64,000 nucleotides of DNA from Paenibacillus_E sp040812395 (GTDB lineage Bacteria; Bacillota; Bacilli; Paenibacillales; NBRC-103111): NCBI RefSeq assembly GCF_040812395.1, contig NZ_JBFNXH010000014.1:62001-126000 (forward strand), read 5' to 3'. The translations under genes and the position numbers were made by a program. The notes beneath the pieces are model-generated. The model made no database searches, had not been told where the DNA came from, and saw nothing but the letters and a program-made list of their open reading frames with translations. Below, piece by piece: positions 33,197 through 41,357 of the stretch; the first letter of the stretch is position 1, and every line of letters begins with the position of its first letter.

Positions 33197-34580
33197 ACCG
33201 TTGTTGGAAATTCCTTATTATTACCCGTGCAATCTGCCCTTGATCCATGAAGTATTAACGAGGCAGGGTTCGGAGAGCAGTCTTAGTCTTTTGGCTAATT
33301 CCCGTCTGTACGGATTGCCATCTTGCTCAGACTCAGGACTTATCAAAACATACTTCAATAAACTGGATTACGCCCAAGCGGTCTGGAAGATGAATGGGAA
33401 GAGAGAGTTCTCGGACTTGGAGGAGGGTTTGAAACAAATCCAGCAGCGCATCAGCGAAGGTGAACTATTCCTCGCAACGGGAACAAGTTATTTTCTCCCC
33501 AATAGCGAAGATTATCTCAATCCCAAGTACATCGAAAAGCTGATCGAGCCGAATTCGCGGCTCTACTTGGTCGATCACTGGCTCGCCGTATACGGTATCC
33601 ATAACGACAAGTTATTCATTTACGACCCCGTTCCTTCTCGCTATGCGGGTCCAATATCACGGAAAGCCTTTAACGATTTCTGGAAAGGAAACAAGTGTAT
33701 CCCTGAATTGGCGACGGCCAAACGAAAAGAAGAGCTCCATACGTATTGCACGATTGATATTGCGTCTGAAGAGAAACTGACCCCTCCAATTCTCAAGGAA
33801 ATGTTTCTGCGTACGCTAGCCACTACGGCCTATGAATTTCTGTCTGCTCAAGCGATTCGGGATGGAGAGCGGACGTACTATTTCGGGCATGCTGTAACCC
33901 TTCAGCTTCTTAAGCAGCTGCATCTCGGAACGGATAACAGCGATTACGCGCTGAACCAAATTTCCGGTTTTCTGTTTGACATGCGTTGGAGTCGATATTT
34001 TTTCCGGGATTTGCTTCAGGAGATGGCTGACCGATTCGGATCTTCCTACACTACACATGCTGCCGAATTCCATGCGATTTTAAGGGAGTGGGAGCAGGCG
34101 CATAAAATGGTGCAAGGGAAAGCAGCGGCGCGTAAGAGCGGGGAATGGCAAAACATGATGAGTGAGTTCATTGAGAAGTTAAGTTTACGCGAGCTTCACC
34201 TGTACGAAAAGCTTTGGTCTGAGCATCGGAACTGCGGCCTTTTCGGCAAACAAGCAAATCAGGAGGAAGGCAAGGATTCCGCTCGTCGGAAAGCGGTGGA
34301 GCGTATCGTGCTGGACAGTTGCAAGGAAATTAATCAGTATCATAACGGCAAGATTTCAGTCGAGCTTGGGCTTCAGGCGCCGCTCTATGGGCGCAATGGG
34401 GATTTGGACTCGCTTGGTCTCGTTACTTTATTAGCATCCGTAGAGCAGAACATTGCAGAAGAACTCGAAATCGAACTTGCCCTGTCGGAAACGCCGCTGG
34501 CGGCCATGCCGGATAGTCCGTACCGGACGGTAGGCAGTTTCGTCGGTTATCTGCTCTCTCAACTGCATGAAGCCGCATAA
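33177..34580 (+). CDS. BtrH-like acyltransferase fused to an acyl carrier domain
   Basis: 467 aa. Residues ~10-180 resemble the BtrH N-terminal (NlpC/P60-like thiol) domain: Cys18 in YYYPCNLPLI, His134 in VDHWLAVYG and Asp150 in FIYDPVP form the expected triad. In butirosin synthesis BtrH moves an acyl group from a carrier protein to an amine. Residues ~385-467 are an acyl carrier domain with the phosphopantetheine Ser412 in GDLDSLGLVTLL and the ending SPYRTVGSFVGYL. The middle is helical and unknown. AGGAGG precedes ATG 33177. A cis-fused donor carrier implies acyl transfer to a small acceptor, loaded by the AMP ligase encoded next. Confidence 0.75.
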   Translation: MQIQPFEPLLEIPYYYPCNLPLIHEVLTRQGSESSLSLLANSRLYGLPSCSDSGLIKTYFNKLDYAQAVWKMNGKREFSDLEEGLKQIQQRISEGELFLATGTSYFLPNSEDYLNPKYIEKLIEPNSRLYLVDHWLAVYGIHNDKLFIYDPVPSRYAGPISRKAFNDFWKGNKCIPELATAKRKEELHTYCTIDIASEEKLTPPILKEMFLRTLATTAYEFLSAQAIRDGERTYYFGHAVTLQLLKQLHLGTDNSDYALNQISGFLFDMRWSRYFFRDLLQEMADRFGSSYTTHAAEFHAILREWEQAHKMVQGKAAARKSGEWQNMMSEFIEKLSLRELHLYEKLWSEHRNCGLFGKQANQEEGKDSARRKAVERIVLDSCKEINQYHNGKISVELGLQAPLYGRNGDLDSLGLVTLLASVEQNIAEELEIELALSETPLAAMPDSPYRTVGSFVGYLLSQLHEAA

Positions 34581-34591
34581 GGAGGGGAATC

Positions 34592-35944
34592 ATGTCGCGA
34601 AGTTTTCTCTTGGAACGGTTCGAGCTGTATGCATCCCGAACGGCATTTGTATGGCGCGACACCAAGTACACATATGGTTGGCTGCTAGCGTGTATCGACC
34701 ACATGAAAAGTCGGATGCGGGGGCAAGGTATCGAGCGAAGTGTCGTCTCGCTAGAGGAAGATTATTCTCCTTATGCGATCGCAGCCATGATCGCCTTATT
34801 CGAACTGAATTGTATCGTTGTCCCGCTGGATAGGAAGCTTGTCGCAGCCAAGATGGCCGAATACCTGGATATTGCCGAAGTGCAAGTAAGAATTCGGACG
34901 GCGGAGGAAGGGCTCGAAGTCCAATCGTGCGGCCGGAGAGAGGTCGGTCATCATCATCTTGTCTCCCTGCTTGGGGAGGAAATGCCTGGAATGGTTGTTT
35001 TCTCTTCGGGCTCAACAGGCAAGAGTAAGGCTGCCGTTCACCGCCTGGATCGGTTGTTATTAAAATATTTGAATGAGGGCCGGGCACTGCGAACAATTCC
35101 CTTCATGATGTTCGATCATATTGGCGGCATGAATACACTCCTTCAAACGCTGGCAAACGGCGGAAGCCTCTGTATCTTGCAAGACCGTTCACCTGCCGAG
35201 GTATGCCGGACTATCGAGAAGTATCATGTTGAAGCGCTGCCTGTGTCGCCAACATTTTTGAATTTGCTGTTGCTTAGCGGCGTTTATAAGGAGTTCGATT
35301 TATCCAGTTTGAAAATTGTTTCATACGGTTCCGAGGTCATGCCGGTCAATACGCTAGCCGCATGGAATGAAAAATTTCCGCATGTACGGATGGTTCAAGC
35401 CTACGGGATGTCAGAATTGGGAATTCTGACAACAAAATCCAAAGGTTCGGATTCGCTGCTTTTCTCGCTTAAGGGAGATGGAGCCCGTTACCGGATCGTT
35501 GACGGGATGCTTGAGGTGAAAGCTCTCACCGTCATGGTGGGATATTTGAACGCGCCTGATCCGTTTACGGAAGACGGGTGGCTTCGTACGGGTGATGAGG
35601 CCGAAATTGAAGGAGACTATTTACGCATACTCGGACGCCGGTCAGATGTTGTCAACGTTGGAGGCGAGAAGGTCTATCCGGCGGAAGTTGAAAATGTACT
35701 TCAAATGATCGACATCATCAAAGAGGTAATGGTTAACGGAGAATCAAGCGGCGTTTCTGGCCAACTCGTGAAGGCCACGGTCAGACTTCGCCGGGAAATG
35801 AGCTTAAGCGAGCTTCGTCGTCACATCTGGGAATTTTGCCAAGATAAGCTGCCTGCTTACAAAATCCCGCAAAAGATCGTCATTACGGCAGAGTCGCTAA
35901 CGAATACCCGCATGAAAAAAATAAGAAATCCAATTTACAAATAA
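34592..35944 (+). CDS. Acyl-AMP ligase (ANL superfamily)
   Basis: 450 aa, somewhat short for the ANL family. Core motifs: VVFSSGSTGKSKAAVH (A3, phosphate loop), YGMSELG (A5), DGWLRTGDEAEIEGDYLRILGRRSD (A7-A8 hinge), and a C-terminal Lys in MKKIRNPIYK for catalysis. It activates a carboxylic acid as an adenylate and loads it on a carrier, most likely the carrier domain encoded immediately upstream (11-nt gap, AAGGAGGGG ribosome site). It has no carrier domain of its own. The acid is not predictable by eye. Confidence 0.85.
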   Translation: MSRSFLLERFELYASRTAFVWRDTKYTYGWLLACIDHMKSRMRGQGIERSVVSLEEDYSPYAIAAMIALFELNCIVVPLDRKLVAAKMAEYLDIAEVQVRIRTAEEGLEVQSCGRREVGHHHLVSLLGEEMPGMVVFSSGSTGKSKAAVHRLDRLLLKYLNEGRALRTIPFMMFDHIGGMNTLLQTLANGGSLCILQDRSPAEVCRTIEKYHVEALPVSPTFLNLLLLSGVYKEFDLSSLKIVSYGSEVMPVNTLAAWNEKFPHVRMVQAYGMSELGILTTKSKGSDSLLFSLKGDGARYRIVDGMLEVKALTVMVGYLNAPDPFTEDGWLRTGDEAEIEGDYLRILGRRSDVVNVGGEKVYPAEVENVLQMIDIIKEVMVNGESSGVSGQLVKATVRLRREMSLSELRRHIWEFCQDKLPAYKIPQKIVITAESLTNTRMKKIRNPIYK

Positions 35945-35956
35945 GAGGTGGATGGC

Positions 35957-36715
35957 ATGCAAACGACGCTTGGGCATTTTTCGAAAGAATTAGATCAGCT
36001 TCACCGTGACGGTTATGTGTTGTTTCGGAACGTACTGGACGCGCAGCAAATTACGCAAGTTAAAGAGGGGATCCAGCACACTTTTGAGAGAAAAGGCGAT
36101 CAAGTCATGCTTCAGGGACCGATGTTCGAGAAAGGCGAGATATTTGAACACCTCGTCGATCATCCGGCAATTATTGATTTTATTGAGGAAATTTTGGGGC
36201 CAGAATGCCAACTCAGCAGCATGAACGGGATGCGGACAACGAAAAACAATGGGGTTAGCAAGTGGCATGTGGACGAGGCGTTGTTCTTTCCGCTTCCGGA
36301 TGGAATAGAAATCGATCCTCAGATACGGCTGCCCGTCTATTTGGTGAACGCTTTATACTATTTGGACGGTATTACGGAAGAACTAGGGCCGACTCAGGTG
36401 GTTCCAGGATCGCATCGCGCAGGCGTAAACTTGAAGTTCACCGAAGACATTCCGCCGTACAAAGGACAGGAGCCGGTGTCCATTTTGGCCAGGGCAGGAG
36501 ATTGCCTCATCTTCAACAGCCAAGTGTGGCATAGGGGCGCTCCCAATCTGAGCGATACGCCGCGTTATGTTCAACAAGTTATCTACCGAAAGAAATTTAT
36601 TGTGTCGCATATGTCTCACGACAATAATGCGGTTTATCAAGTGCCGGCACCTATTATTGAACGGGCGAATTCGAGAAGAAGACGTCTGCTGGGCTATAAC
36701 GAGAGAATTTTTTGA
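35957..36715 (+). CDS. Phytanoyl-CoA dioxygenase (PhyH)-family oxygenase
   Basis: 252 aa, Fe(II)/2-oxoglutarate-dependent hydroxylase or halogenase fold. Metal ligands HxD in KWHVDEALFF and a distal His in FNSQVWHRGAPN, followed by the 2-oxoglutarate-binding Arg in TPRYV. The N-terminal YVLFRNVLDAQQI is typical. The Asp ligand is kept, so hydroxylation rather than halogenation is expected. ATG 35957 is preferred, with AAGAGGTGG just upstream; the GTG at 35948 lies inside the ribosome site. The gap to the ligase is only 12 nt. It probably tailors the acyl chain or the scaffold. Confidence 0.85.
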   Translation: MQTTLGHFSKELDQLHRDGYVLFRNVLDAQQITQVKEGIQHTFERKGDQVMLQGPMFEKGEIFEHLVDHPAIIDFIEEILGPECQLSSMNGMRTTKNNGVSKWHVDEALFFPLPDGIEIDPQIRLPVYLVNALYYLDGITEELGPTQVVPGSHRAGVNLKFTEDIPPYKGQEPVSILARAGDCLIFNSQVWHRGAPNLSDTPRYVQQVIYRKKFIVSHMSHDNNAVYQVPAPIIERANSRRRRLLGYNERIF

Positions 36716-36790
36716 TCAACGAAATAGAAACGTTTGCACAGCACTACCATTAGTCAACTTGAGGTTGACGTTGAAATATCGAAGACTCAT

Positions 36791-36832
36791 ACCGGATCGT
36801 TGCAGCTGCTGACCCCGCCGGAACGATCCGGT
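36791..36832. promoter_or_regulatory. Strong hairpin upstream of the CGTase-like gene
   Basis: ACCGGATCGTT (36791-36801) pairs perfectly with AACGATCCGGT (36822-36832) across a 20-nt loop. No T run follows, so it is more likely an mRNA structure or operator than a terminator. A smaller stem, GTCAAC..GTTGAC, sits at 36754-36770. Confidence 0.5.
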
Positions 36833-36875
36833 TCATATTCTATTCTCAGTTTCTCATCTCTCATAGGAGGATAGC

Positions 36876-38942
36876 ATGGTGAATTCAAGAAGCATCTATC
36901 AAATCGTCACCGATCGTTTCTACAATGGGGATCATGACCTCATCCCAACGGACGATTTAATCAGCGAAGACGGTTCGCATCTACACAAATACTTAGGCGG
37001 AAATTGGGAAGGCATTATCCAGAAAATAAAAGACGGTTATCTAACAGAATTAGGTATCCAGGCTTTATTGATCTCTCAGCCCGTTGAAAATGTTTATCGT
37101 TGCTTGGATGATGAGCATGGCACGACCTCTTATCATGGCTACTGGCCGAGAGACTTTCTAAGGCCGAACCGATTTTTCGGGTCTCTTGAAAAGTTCGATG
37201 AACTCATTCAAGTTGCCCATGCGCATCACCTAAACGTATATATTGATTTTACGCCTAATCACACTTCCCCGGCTTTGGAGACGAAACCGAATTATGTAGA
37301 GAATGGCGTTTTGTATCATGATGGGAAATGGATATCCTCCTATTCGCGAGATGTGGAACGTATTTTTCTCCATAACGGCGGTACGGATTTCTTGAGCTAC
37401 GAGAACTCTTTGTACCGCAATCTATACGATCTTGCTAGCTTCGATCACATGAATCCGGCCATCGACCGGATACTCCGTGAAGGCATCCAATTTTGGCTGG
37501 ATCGAGGAGTGGACGGAATACGAATGGATGCAGCTAAGCATGTGCCGCCGGGATGGTTGAAATCGTTTGCCGGTTTCATATATGGCATCAAGCCTGTTTT
37601 TATTTTTGGCGAGTGGTTTCTACTCGAACATGAAAGCTGCAAAACAAATGCCGATTTCGCGAATACAAGCGGTATGAGCTTGTTAAACTTTACAATCTGC
37701 CATGCGTTGCGGAATATGCTACATGGCAATGCTGAATTTGGCCAATTCATCGACAGGTTGGAAGAAAGCAAAGAGCACTACAAATGGTCTCAGGATCAAG
37801 TGATTTTTTTAGACAACCACGATATGGGAAGATTGACAAAGGAACATGCAAATACACGCCGCACTGACATAGCTCTTGCTTTGCTGCTTACATCCGAAGG
37901 GATCCCATTAATATATTATGGAACGGAGCAATACATGACAGGCGAGGTTGATCCCGATAACCGTAAGCTGATGAGCTCGTTCGACCGAACGACCACGGCC
38001 TACCAAGTGATATCCAAACTGAATCATTTAAGGAGCGATAATAGGGCAGCTACTTACGGAAATACGAATATCTTGTTTAGCAGCGGGAAGGTGATCGTTT
38101 ATGAACGGAAACAGGCTTCGGATGTACTTCTTGTCATGGTCAATCTTGGCGAATCCAAGGCAGAGTGCGAACCATGGAGGAGTGCTTTGCCTCAGGGACA
38201 TTACTACAGCGTGTTACAGGAGCAGTTTGATTCTGAAAGCATTCGTGTGGATTCATGTGGAAACGTTTGCGCAGTTTCCTTGCCGCCTCTGACTGTTTCT
38301 GTTTATTCGTATACATCGTGCCAAGCGGCTCCTTCAATATTTGGTTTTATGCCCAGAATGACTGTTCCTGATCAGCTGCTCATCATTCAGGGACACGGAT
38401 TAGGAAATGTCCCAGGCAAGCTCGAAATCAGCGGACAGCCTGCGGAAATCGTTTCTTGGCACGCCGATCGTATTGAAGTGAAGAGCCCGCATTTAGCGCC
38501 GGGATATCATCCCCTGCAAGCAATAACGTTTGATGGACAAAGCAGCAATAAGTTAACGGACTTGGAAGTGCTGACGGATGTTCCTGTGACAGTTCGGTTT
38601 GTGGTTAGACATGCCATGACTGATTACGGTATGGATATCTATTTGTCAGGCAATCTGTTTGAGTTAGGCGAGTGGAATCCCGACCGGGGCATTGGTCCAT
38701 TTTTTAATAAGGTCGTGTATCTTTATCCTACTTGGTACTATGACGTAAGTGTGCCGTCTGGGCATCAGGTAGCCTTTAAATTTTTTAAAAAAGATCGAAT
38801 AAGCAATGTGATTTGGGAGGGAGGAGATGTTCATTGCTTTACGGCACCCGAAAGCGGAACAAGCGAAATCATTGTCGACTGGCAGGAGAGCATCGTCGAT
38901 GTCCCGAGAGGAGAATGTGAATACGGAAGGATAATTGGATAG
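36876..38942 (+). CDS. CGTase-type GH13 enzyme without signal peptide
   Basis: 688 aa with complete cyclodextrin glucanotransferase architecture: A/B barrel (SIYQIVTDRFYNGD start), C domain, TIG/IPT domain D (~470-570) and CBM20 domain E (~580-680, NLFELGEWNPDRGIGP). Catalytic residues: nucleophile Asp in GIRMDAAKH (~217), acid/base Glu in FGEWF (~246), transition-state Asp in DNHDMGR (~315). Tyr ~180 in SLYRNLYDL is at the position of the central cyclisation aromatic of CGTases. CGTases are secreted, but this protein starts directly at the mature-like N-terminus after AGGAGG, so it is predicted cytoplasmic. Context suggests it transfers maltosyl units to a metabolite. Confidence 0.9.
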   Translation: MVNSRSIYQIVTDRFYNGDHDLIPTDDLISEDGSHLHKYLGGNWEGIIQKIKDGYLTELGIQALLISQPVENVYRCLDDEHGTTSYHGYWPRDFLRPNRFFGSLEKFDELIQVAHAHHLNVYIDFTPNHTSPALETKPNYVENGVLYHDGKWISSYSRDVERIFLHNGGTDFLSYENSLYRNLYDLASFDHMNPAIDRILREGIQFWLDRGVDGIRMDAAKHVPPGWLKSFAGFIYGIKPVFIFGEWFLLEHESCKTNADFANTSGMSLLNFTICHALRNMLHGNAEFGQFIDRLEESKEHYKWSQDQVIFLDNHDMGRLTKEHANTRRTDIALALLLTSEGIPLIYYGTEQYMTGEVDPDNRKLMSSFDRTTTAYQVISKLNHLRSDNRAATYGNTNILFSSGKVIVYERKQASDVLLVMVNLGESKAECEPWRSALPQGHYYSVLQEQFDSESIRVDSCGNVCAVSLPPLTVSVYSYTSCQAAPSIFGFMPRMTVPDQLLIIQGHGLGNVPGKLEISGQPAEIVSWHADRIEVKSPHLAPGYHPLQAITFDGQSSNKLTDLEVLTDVPVTVRFVVRHAMTDYGMDIYLSGNLFELGEWNPDRGIGPFFNKVVYLYPTWYYDVSVPSGHQVAFKFFKKDRISNVIWEGGDVHCFTAPESGTSEIIVDWQESIVDVPRGECEYGRIIG

Positions 38943-38962
38943 ACAGCCTGGCAACGGGCCTT

Positions 38963-39232
38963 ATGGCAGGATCGGCATTAGTAAAATCGGAAACAAATAA
39001 TGCGCATGAGGGAAATTCGGATCATGTGAAAGTGAATGTAAATCTCAAAGTAAAGGCTGATTTGGAAGAGAATGTCACATCCGATACCCGCCTTACTGTT
39101 GAAATGAAAGCTGAGCTTGAGGCTATTGAGAACGGCAGCACGGTTGTACCGGTTCAGTTTGTAAGTGAAGCCTTGAAAGCAGCTGTTAACCGGGAGTCTG
39201 AAACACAATCTGTAGTCACTTACGAAAAATAA
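38963..39232 (+). pseudogene. Relic of a stalk-domain (Cu amine oxidase N-like) protein
   Basis: An 89-codon frame whose end, STVVPVQFVSEALKAAVN, matches the second half of the copper-amine-oxidase N-terminal stalk repeat. The upstream GLMAGSALVKSE resembles the end of a signal peptide. There is no convincing ribosome site, and the frame runs back into the preceding gene's end in another frame, so the 5' part was probably lost. Could still be a small expressed protein. Confidence 0.4.
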
Positions 39233-39249
39233 TCTGGGTACAAGTTCTA

Positions 39250-39280
39250 AGAACCATCCAATTAGCGGATGGTTCTATTT
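39250..39280 (+). terminator. Intrinsic terminator
   Basis: AGAACCATCC (39250-39259) pairs perfectly with GGATGGTTCT (39267-39276), then ATTTATTT. It closes the esterase-to-CGTase gene set. Confidence 0.75.
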
Positions 39281-39339
39281 ATTTCTGTGGCCTTCCGGAG
39301 AATCCCGAAAAGATTGAACATATCCCGACTTAATTACAT

Positions 39340-39368
39340 TAGACACTTATATAAGTTATTGATATAAT
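39340..39368 (+). promoter_or_regulatory. Promoter with palindromic operator, placed for a leaderless mRNA
   Basis: -35 TAGACA (39340-39345), exactly 17 bp, -10 TATAAT (39363-39368). The marR ATG is at 39376, where transcription should start, and there is no Shine-Dalgarno sequence. A perfect 12-bp palindrome, ACTTATATAAGT (39345-39356), fills the spacer and is a good operator candidate. Confidence 0.65.
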
Positions 39369-39375
39369 TAAATCC

Positions 39376-39819
39376 ATGGAACCTAAAACTAACTTTACTG
39401 AACTGAATGTTAGCGACTTTGCTATCGCAATCGAAAACTTAACGAGGATTTTCATTCGGTTGCCGTCCATTGAAAAGCTAAGTTTCACCACGTTGTCCGT
39501 GTTGCACACGCTGTCTCTTAAAAGTCCCTTGAGGCTGAATGAGTTGATAGCGACTGAACAAGTAACACAATCTGCAATCACGCAGTTGGTGACTCGGCTC
39601 GAGCGCGATGGGTTGGTTGAGCGCAGGTCAGATCCGAGCGATGGTCGTGTGGTGCTCGTACACATCACATCGCTAGGCGTGAAAGTCATCGAGTCACGCC
39701 GATCTGATCGGATTATACAGATCGCGAAATTTATTGAAGGCCTTTCCCCAGAGGAAAGACATTCAATAGCTTCTGCACTGCCTGCATTGACACGTCTGGC
39801 GGAGATTGGAAACGCATAG
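39376..39819 (+). CDS. MarR-family transcriptional regulator
   Basis: 147 aa. Winged helix with LRLNELIATEQVTQSAITQL (HTH), DPSDGRVVLVHIT (wing with D-x-R) and dimerising helices at both ends. The start codon coincides with the predicted transcription start, suggesting a leaderless message. It precedes an epoxide hydrolase by 146 bp on the same strand, and the azoreductase farther downstream may also be a target. Probably senses a lipophilic or electrophilic compound. Confidence 0.88.
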   Translation: MEPKTNFTELNVSDFAIAIENLTRIFIRLPSIEKLSFTTLSVLHTLSLKSPLRLNELIATEQVTQSAITQLVTRLERDGLVERRSDPSDGRVVLVHITSLGVKVIESRRSDRIIQIAKFIEGLSPEERHSIASALPALTRLAEIGNA

Positions 39820-39964
39820 TCAAGACTGCGCCAACTCCACGCCCCAGTGCGGATGAAACACGAAGAAAATGAATTTGAAGAAAGGAAGAGTGCACATTTA
39901 TTCGCAAAAATAGGCCATGATTTAGAGCCTTGAGTACATTCTAATCGTCCAAGGAGGAGAACTT

Positions 39965-41191
39965 ATGAAAGACTCTTTTTTCGCACTTGAACCAATTTCT
40001 ATTTGTGTTCCAGACGATCTGCTCGATGATCTCAGAAGCCGACTGGAATCCACCAGATGGCCCCTTGATGCTGGAAATGACGACTGGTATTACGGCGTTA
40101 GCCGGAGCTATCTGGAGGGACTTGTTGACTACTGGATCAACGAATTTGACTGGCCCAAATCCGAAGCAGCGATCAATGTTTATGAACACTACAAAGTAAA
40201 CGTTGACGGAGTTCCTGTACACTTTATGCGCAAACCGGGTATTGGCCCGAACCCTATCCCGCTGATTCTGACGCACGGCTGGCCGTGGACGTTCTGGCAT
40301 TGGTCCAAGGTCATCGATCCGCTTGCGAACCCCGGCGCATTCGGCGGCGATCCCGAAGATGCCTTTGACGTCATTGTACCCTCTCTCCCTGGATTCGGTT
40401 TCTCGACGCCTCTCCCGAACAACCCGGACATGAACTTCTGGAAGGTTGCCGATCTCTGGCACGTACTCATGACCGATATCCTTGGTTATGAGAAGTACGC
40501 CGCAGGGGGCTGCGATGTTGGCGCCCTCGTGACCGGACAACTCGGACACAAATATAGCAGCGAACTCCAGGCGATTCACATCGGATCTGCACAAAAACTG
40601 AGCTTATTCACCGGTGATCGCGCATGGGATCTCTCTGGCGGGCGGCCCATTCCTGACAATACCCCTGAGAACATCCGGGCCGAGATCTTGAAGTTCGATC
40701 GCCGTTTTGCTTCGCATCTCGCCGTGCACGTGCTTGATCCGAGCACGCTCGCCTATGGGCTGAGCGACTCGCCAGTTGGCATGCTTGCATGGATCCTTGA
40801 ACGATGGGCAAGATGGAGCGACAATGAAGGTAACATCGAAAATGTCTTTTCGAAGGATGATATTCTCACCCATGCGACCATTTTTTGGGTGAATAACGCT
40901 ATCGAAACCTCGATGCGCGTCTACGCGAACGCTAACCGTTATCCGTGGACACCTTTTCACGATCGATGGCCGGTTATAGAAGCACCCACCGGCATAACTT
41001 TCGTGGGTTATGAGAATCCTCCGGGCATTACGACTGAAAAGCGCGTTCAAAGCTTTCTCGACAGCGACCGCGCGCCCTGGTACAACCATGTCAATATCAC
41101 CGTTCACGAGCGCGGCGGCCACTTCATACCCTGGGAAATTCCGCATAATTGGGTTGACGACTTGCGCCGCACCTTCCGTGGGCACCGATAA
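39965..41191 (+). CDS. Epoxide hydrolase (EHN-domain alpha/beta hydrolase)
   Basis: 408 aa. Opens epoxides to diols. An N-terminal EHN segment (ICVPDDLLDDLRSRLESTRW) precedes the alpha/beta-hydrolase core with oxyanion HGWPWTFWHW, nucleophile Asp184 in GGCDVGA, and the catalytic His386 in ERGGHFIPWE. It is similar to microsomal-type / actinobacterial epoxide hydrolases. GGAGGAG 6 nt before ATG is strong. A MarR gene lies upstream and the pair probably forms a detoxification unit; alternatively it serves the neighbouring biosynthetic genes. Confidence 0.9.
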   Translation: MKDSFFALEPISICVPDDLLDDLRSRLESTRWPLDAGNDDWYYGVSRSYLEGLVDYWINEFDWPKSEAAINVYEHYKVNVDGVPVHFMRKPGIGPNPIPLILTHGWPWTFWHWSKVIDPLANPGAFGGDPEDAFDVIVPSLPGFGFSTPLPNNPDMNFWKVADLWHVLMTDILGYEKYAAGGCDVGALVTGQLGHKYSSELQAIHIGSAQKLSLFTGDRAWDLSGGRPIPDNTPENIRAEILKFDRRFASHLAVHVLDPSTLAYGLSDSPVGMLAWILERWARWSDNEGNIENVFSKDDILTHATIFWVNNAIETSMRVYANANRYPWTPFHDRWPVIEAPTGITFVGYENPPGITTEKRVQSFLDSDRAPWYNHVNITVHERGGHFIPWEIPHNWVDDLRRTFRGHR

Positions 41192-41357
41192 GCGTATCTC
41201 ATTAGAATTCTCCCGCGATCCATCCGTGCAGGCTAGAGCCTGCTGGTAAGGGGACTGCATCGCTGCTGCGTTGAATGGTGCTACCAGGGTATAATAACTT
41301 GGATTTAGGAAAAAGAAAAAACGAAGATTTTAAATAACAAATGAAACAGGAGATACG

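Noticed and set aside
40604..41260. 218-codon open frame antisense to the epoxide hydrolase gene
   Set aside because: The sense strand has all catalytic motifs; the antisense frame has no recognisable sequence.
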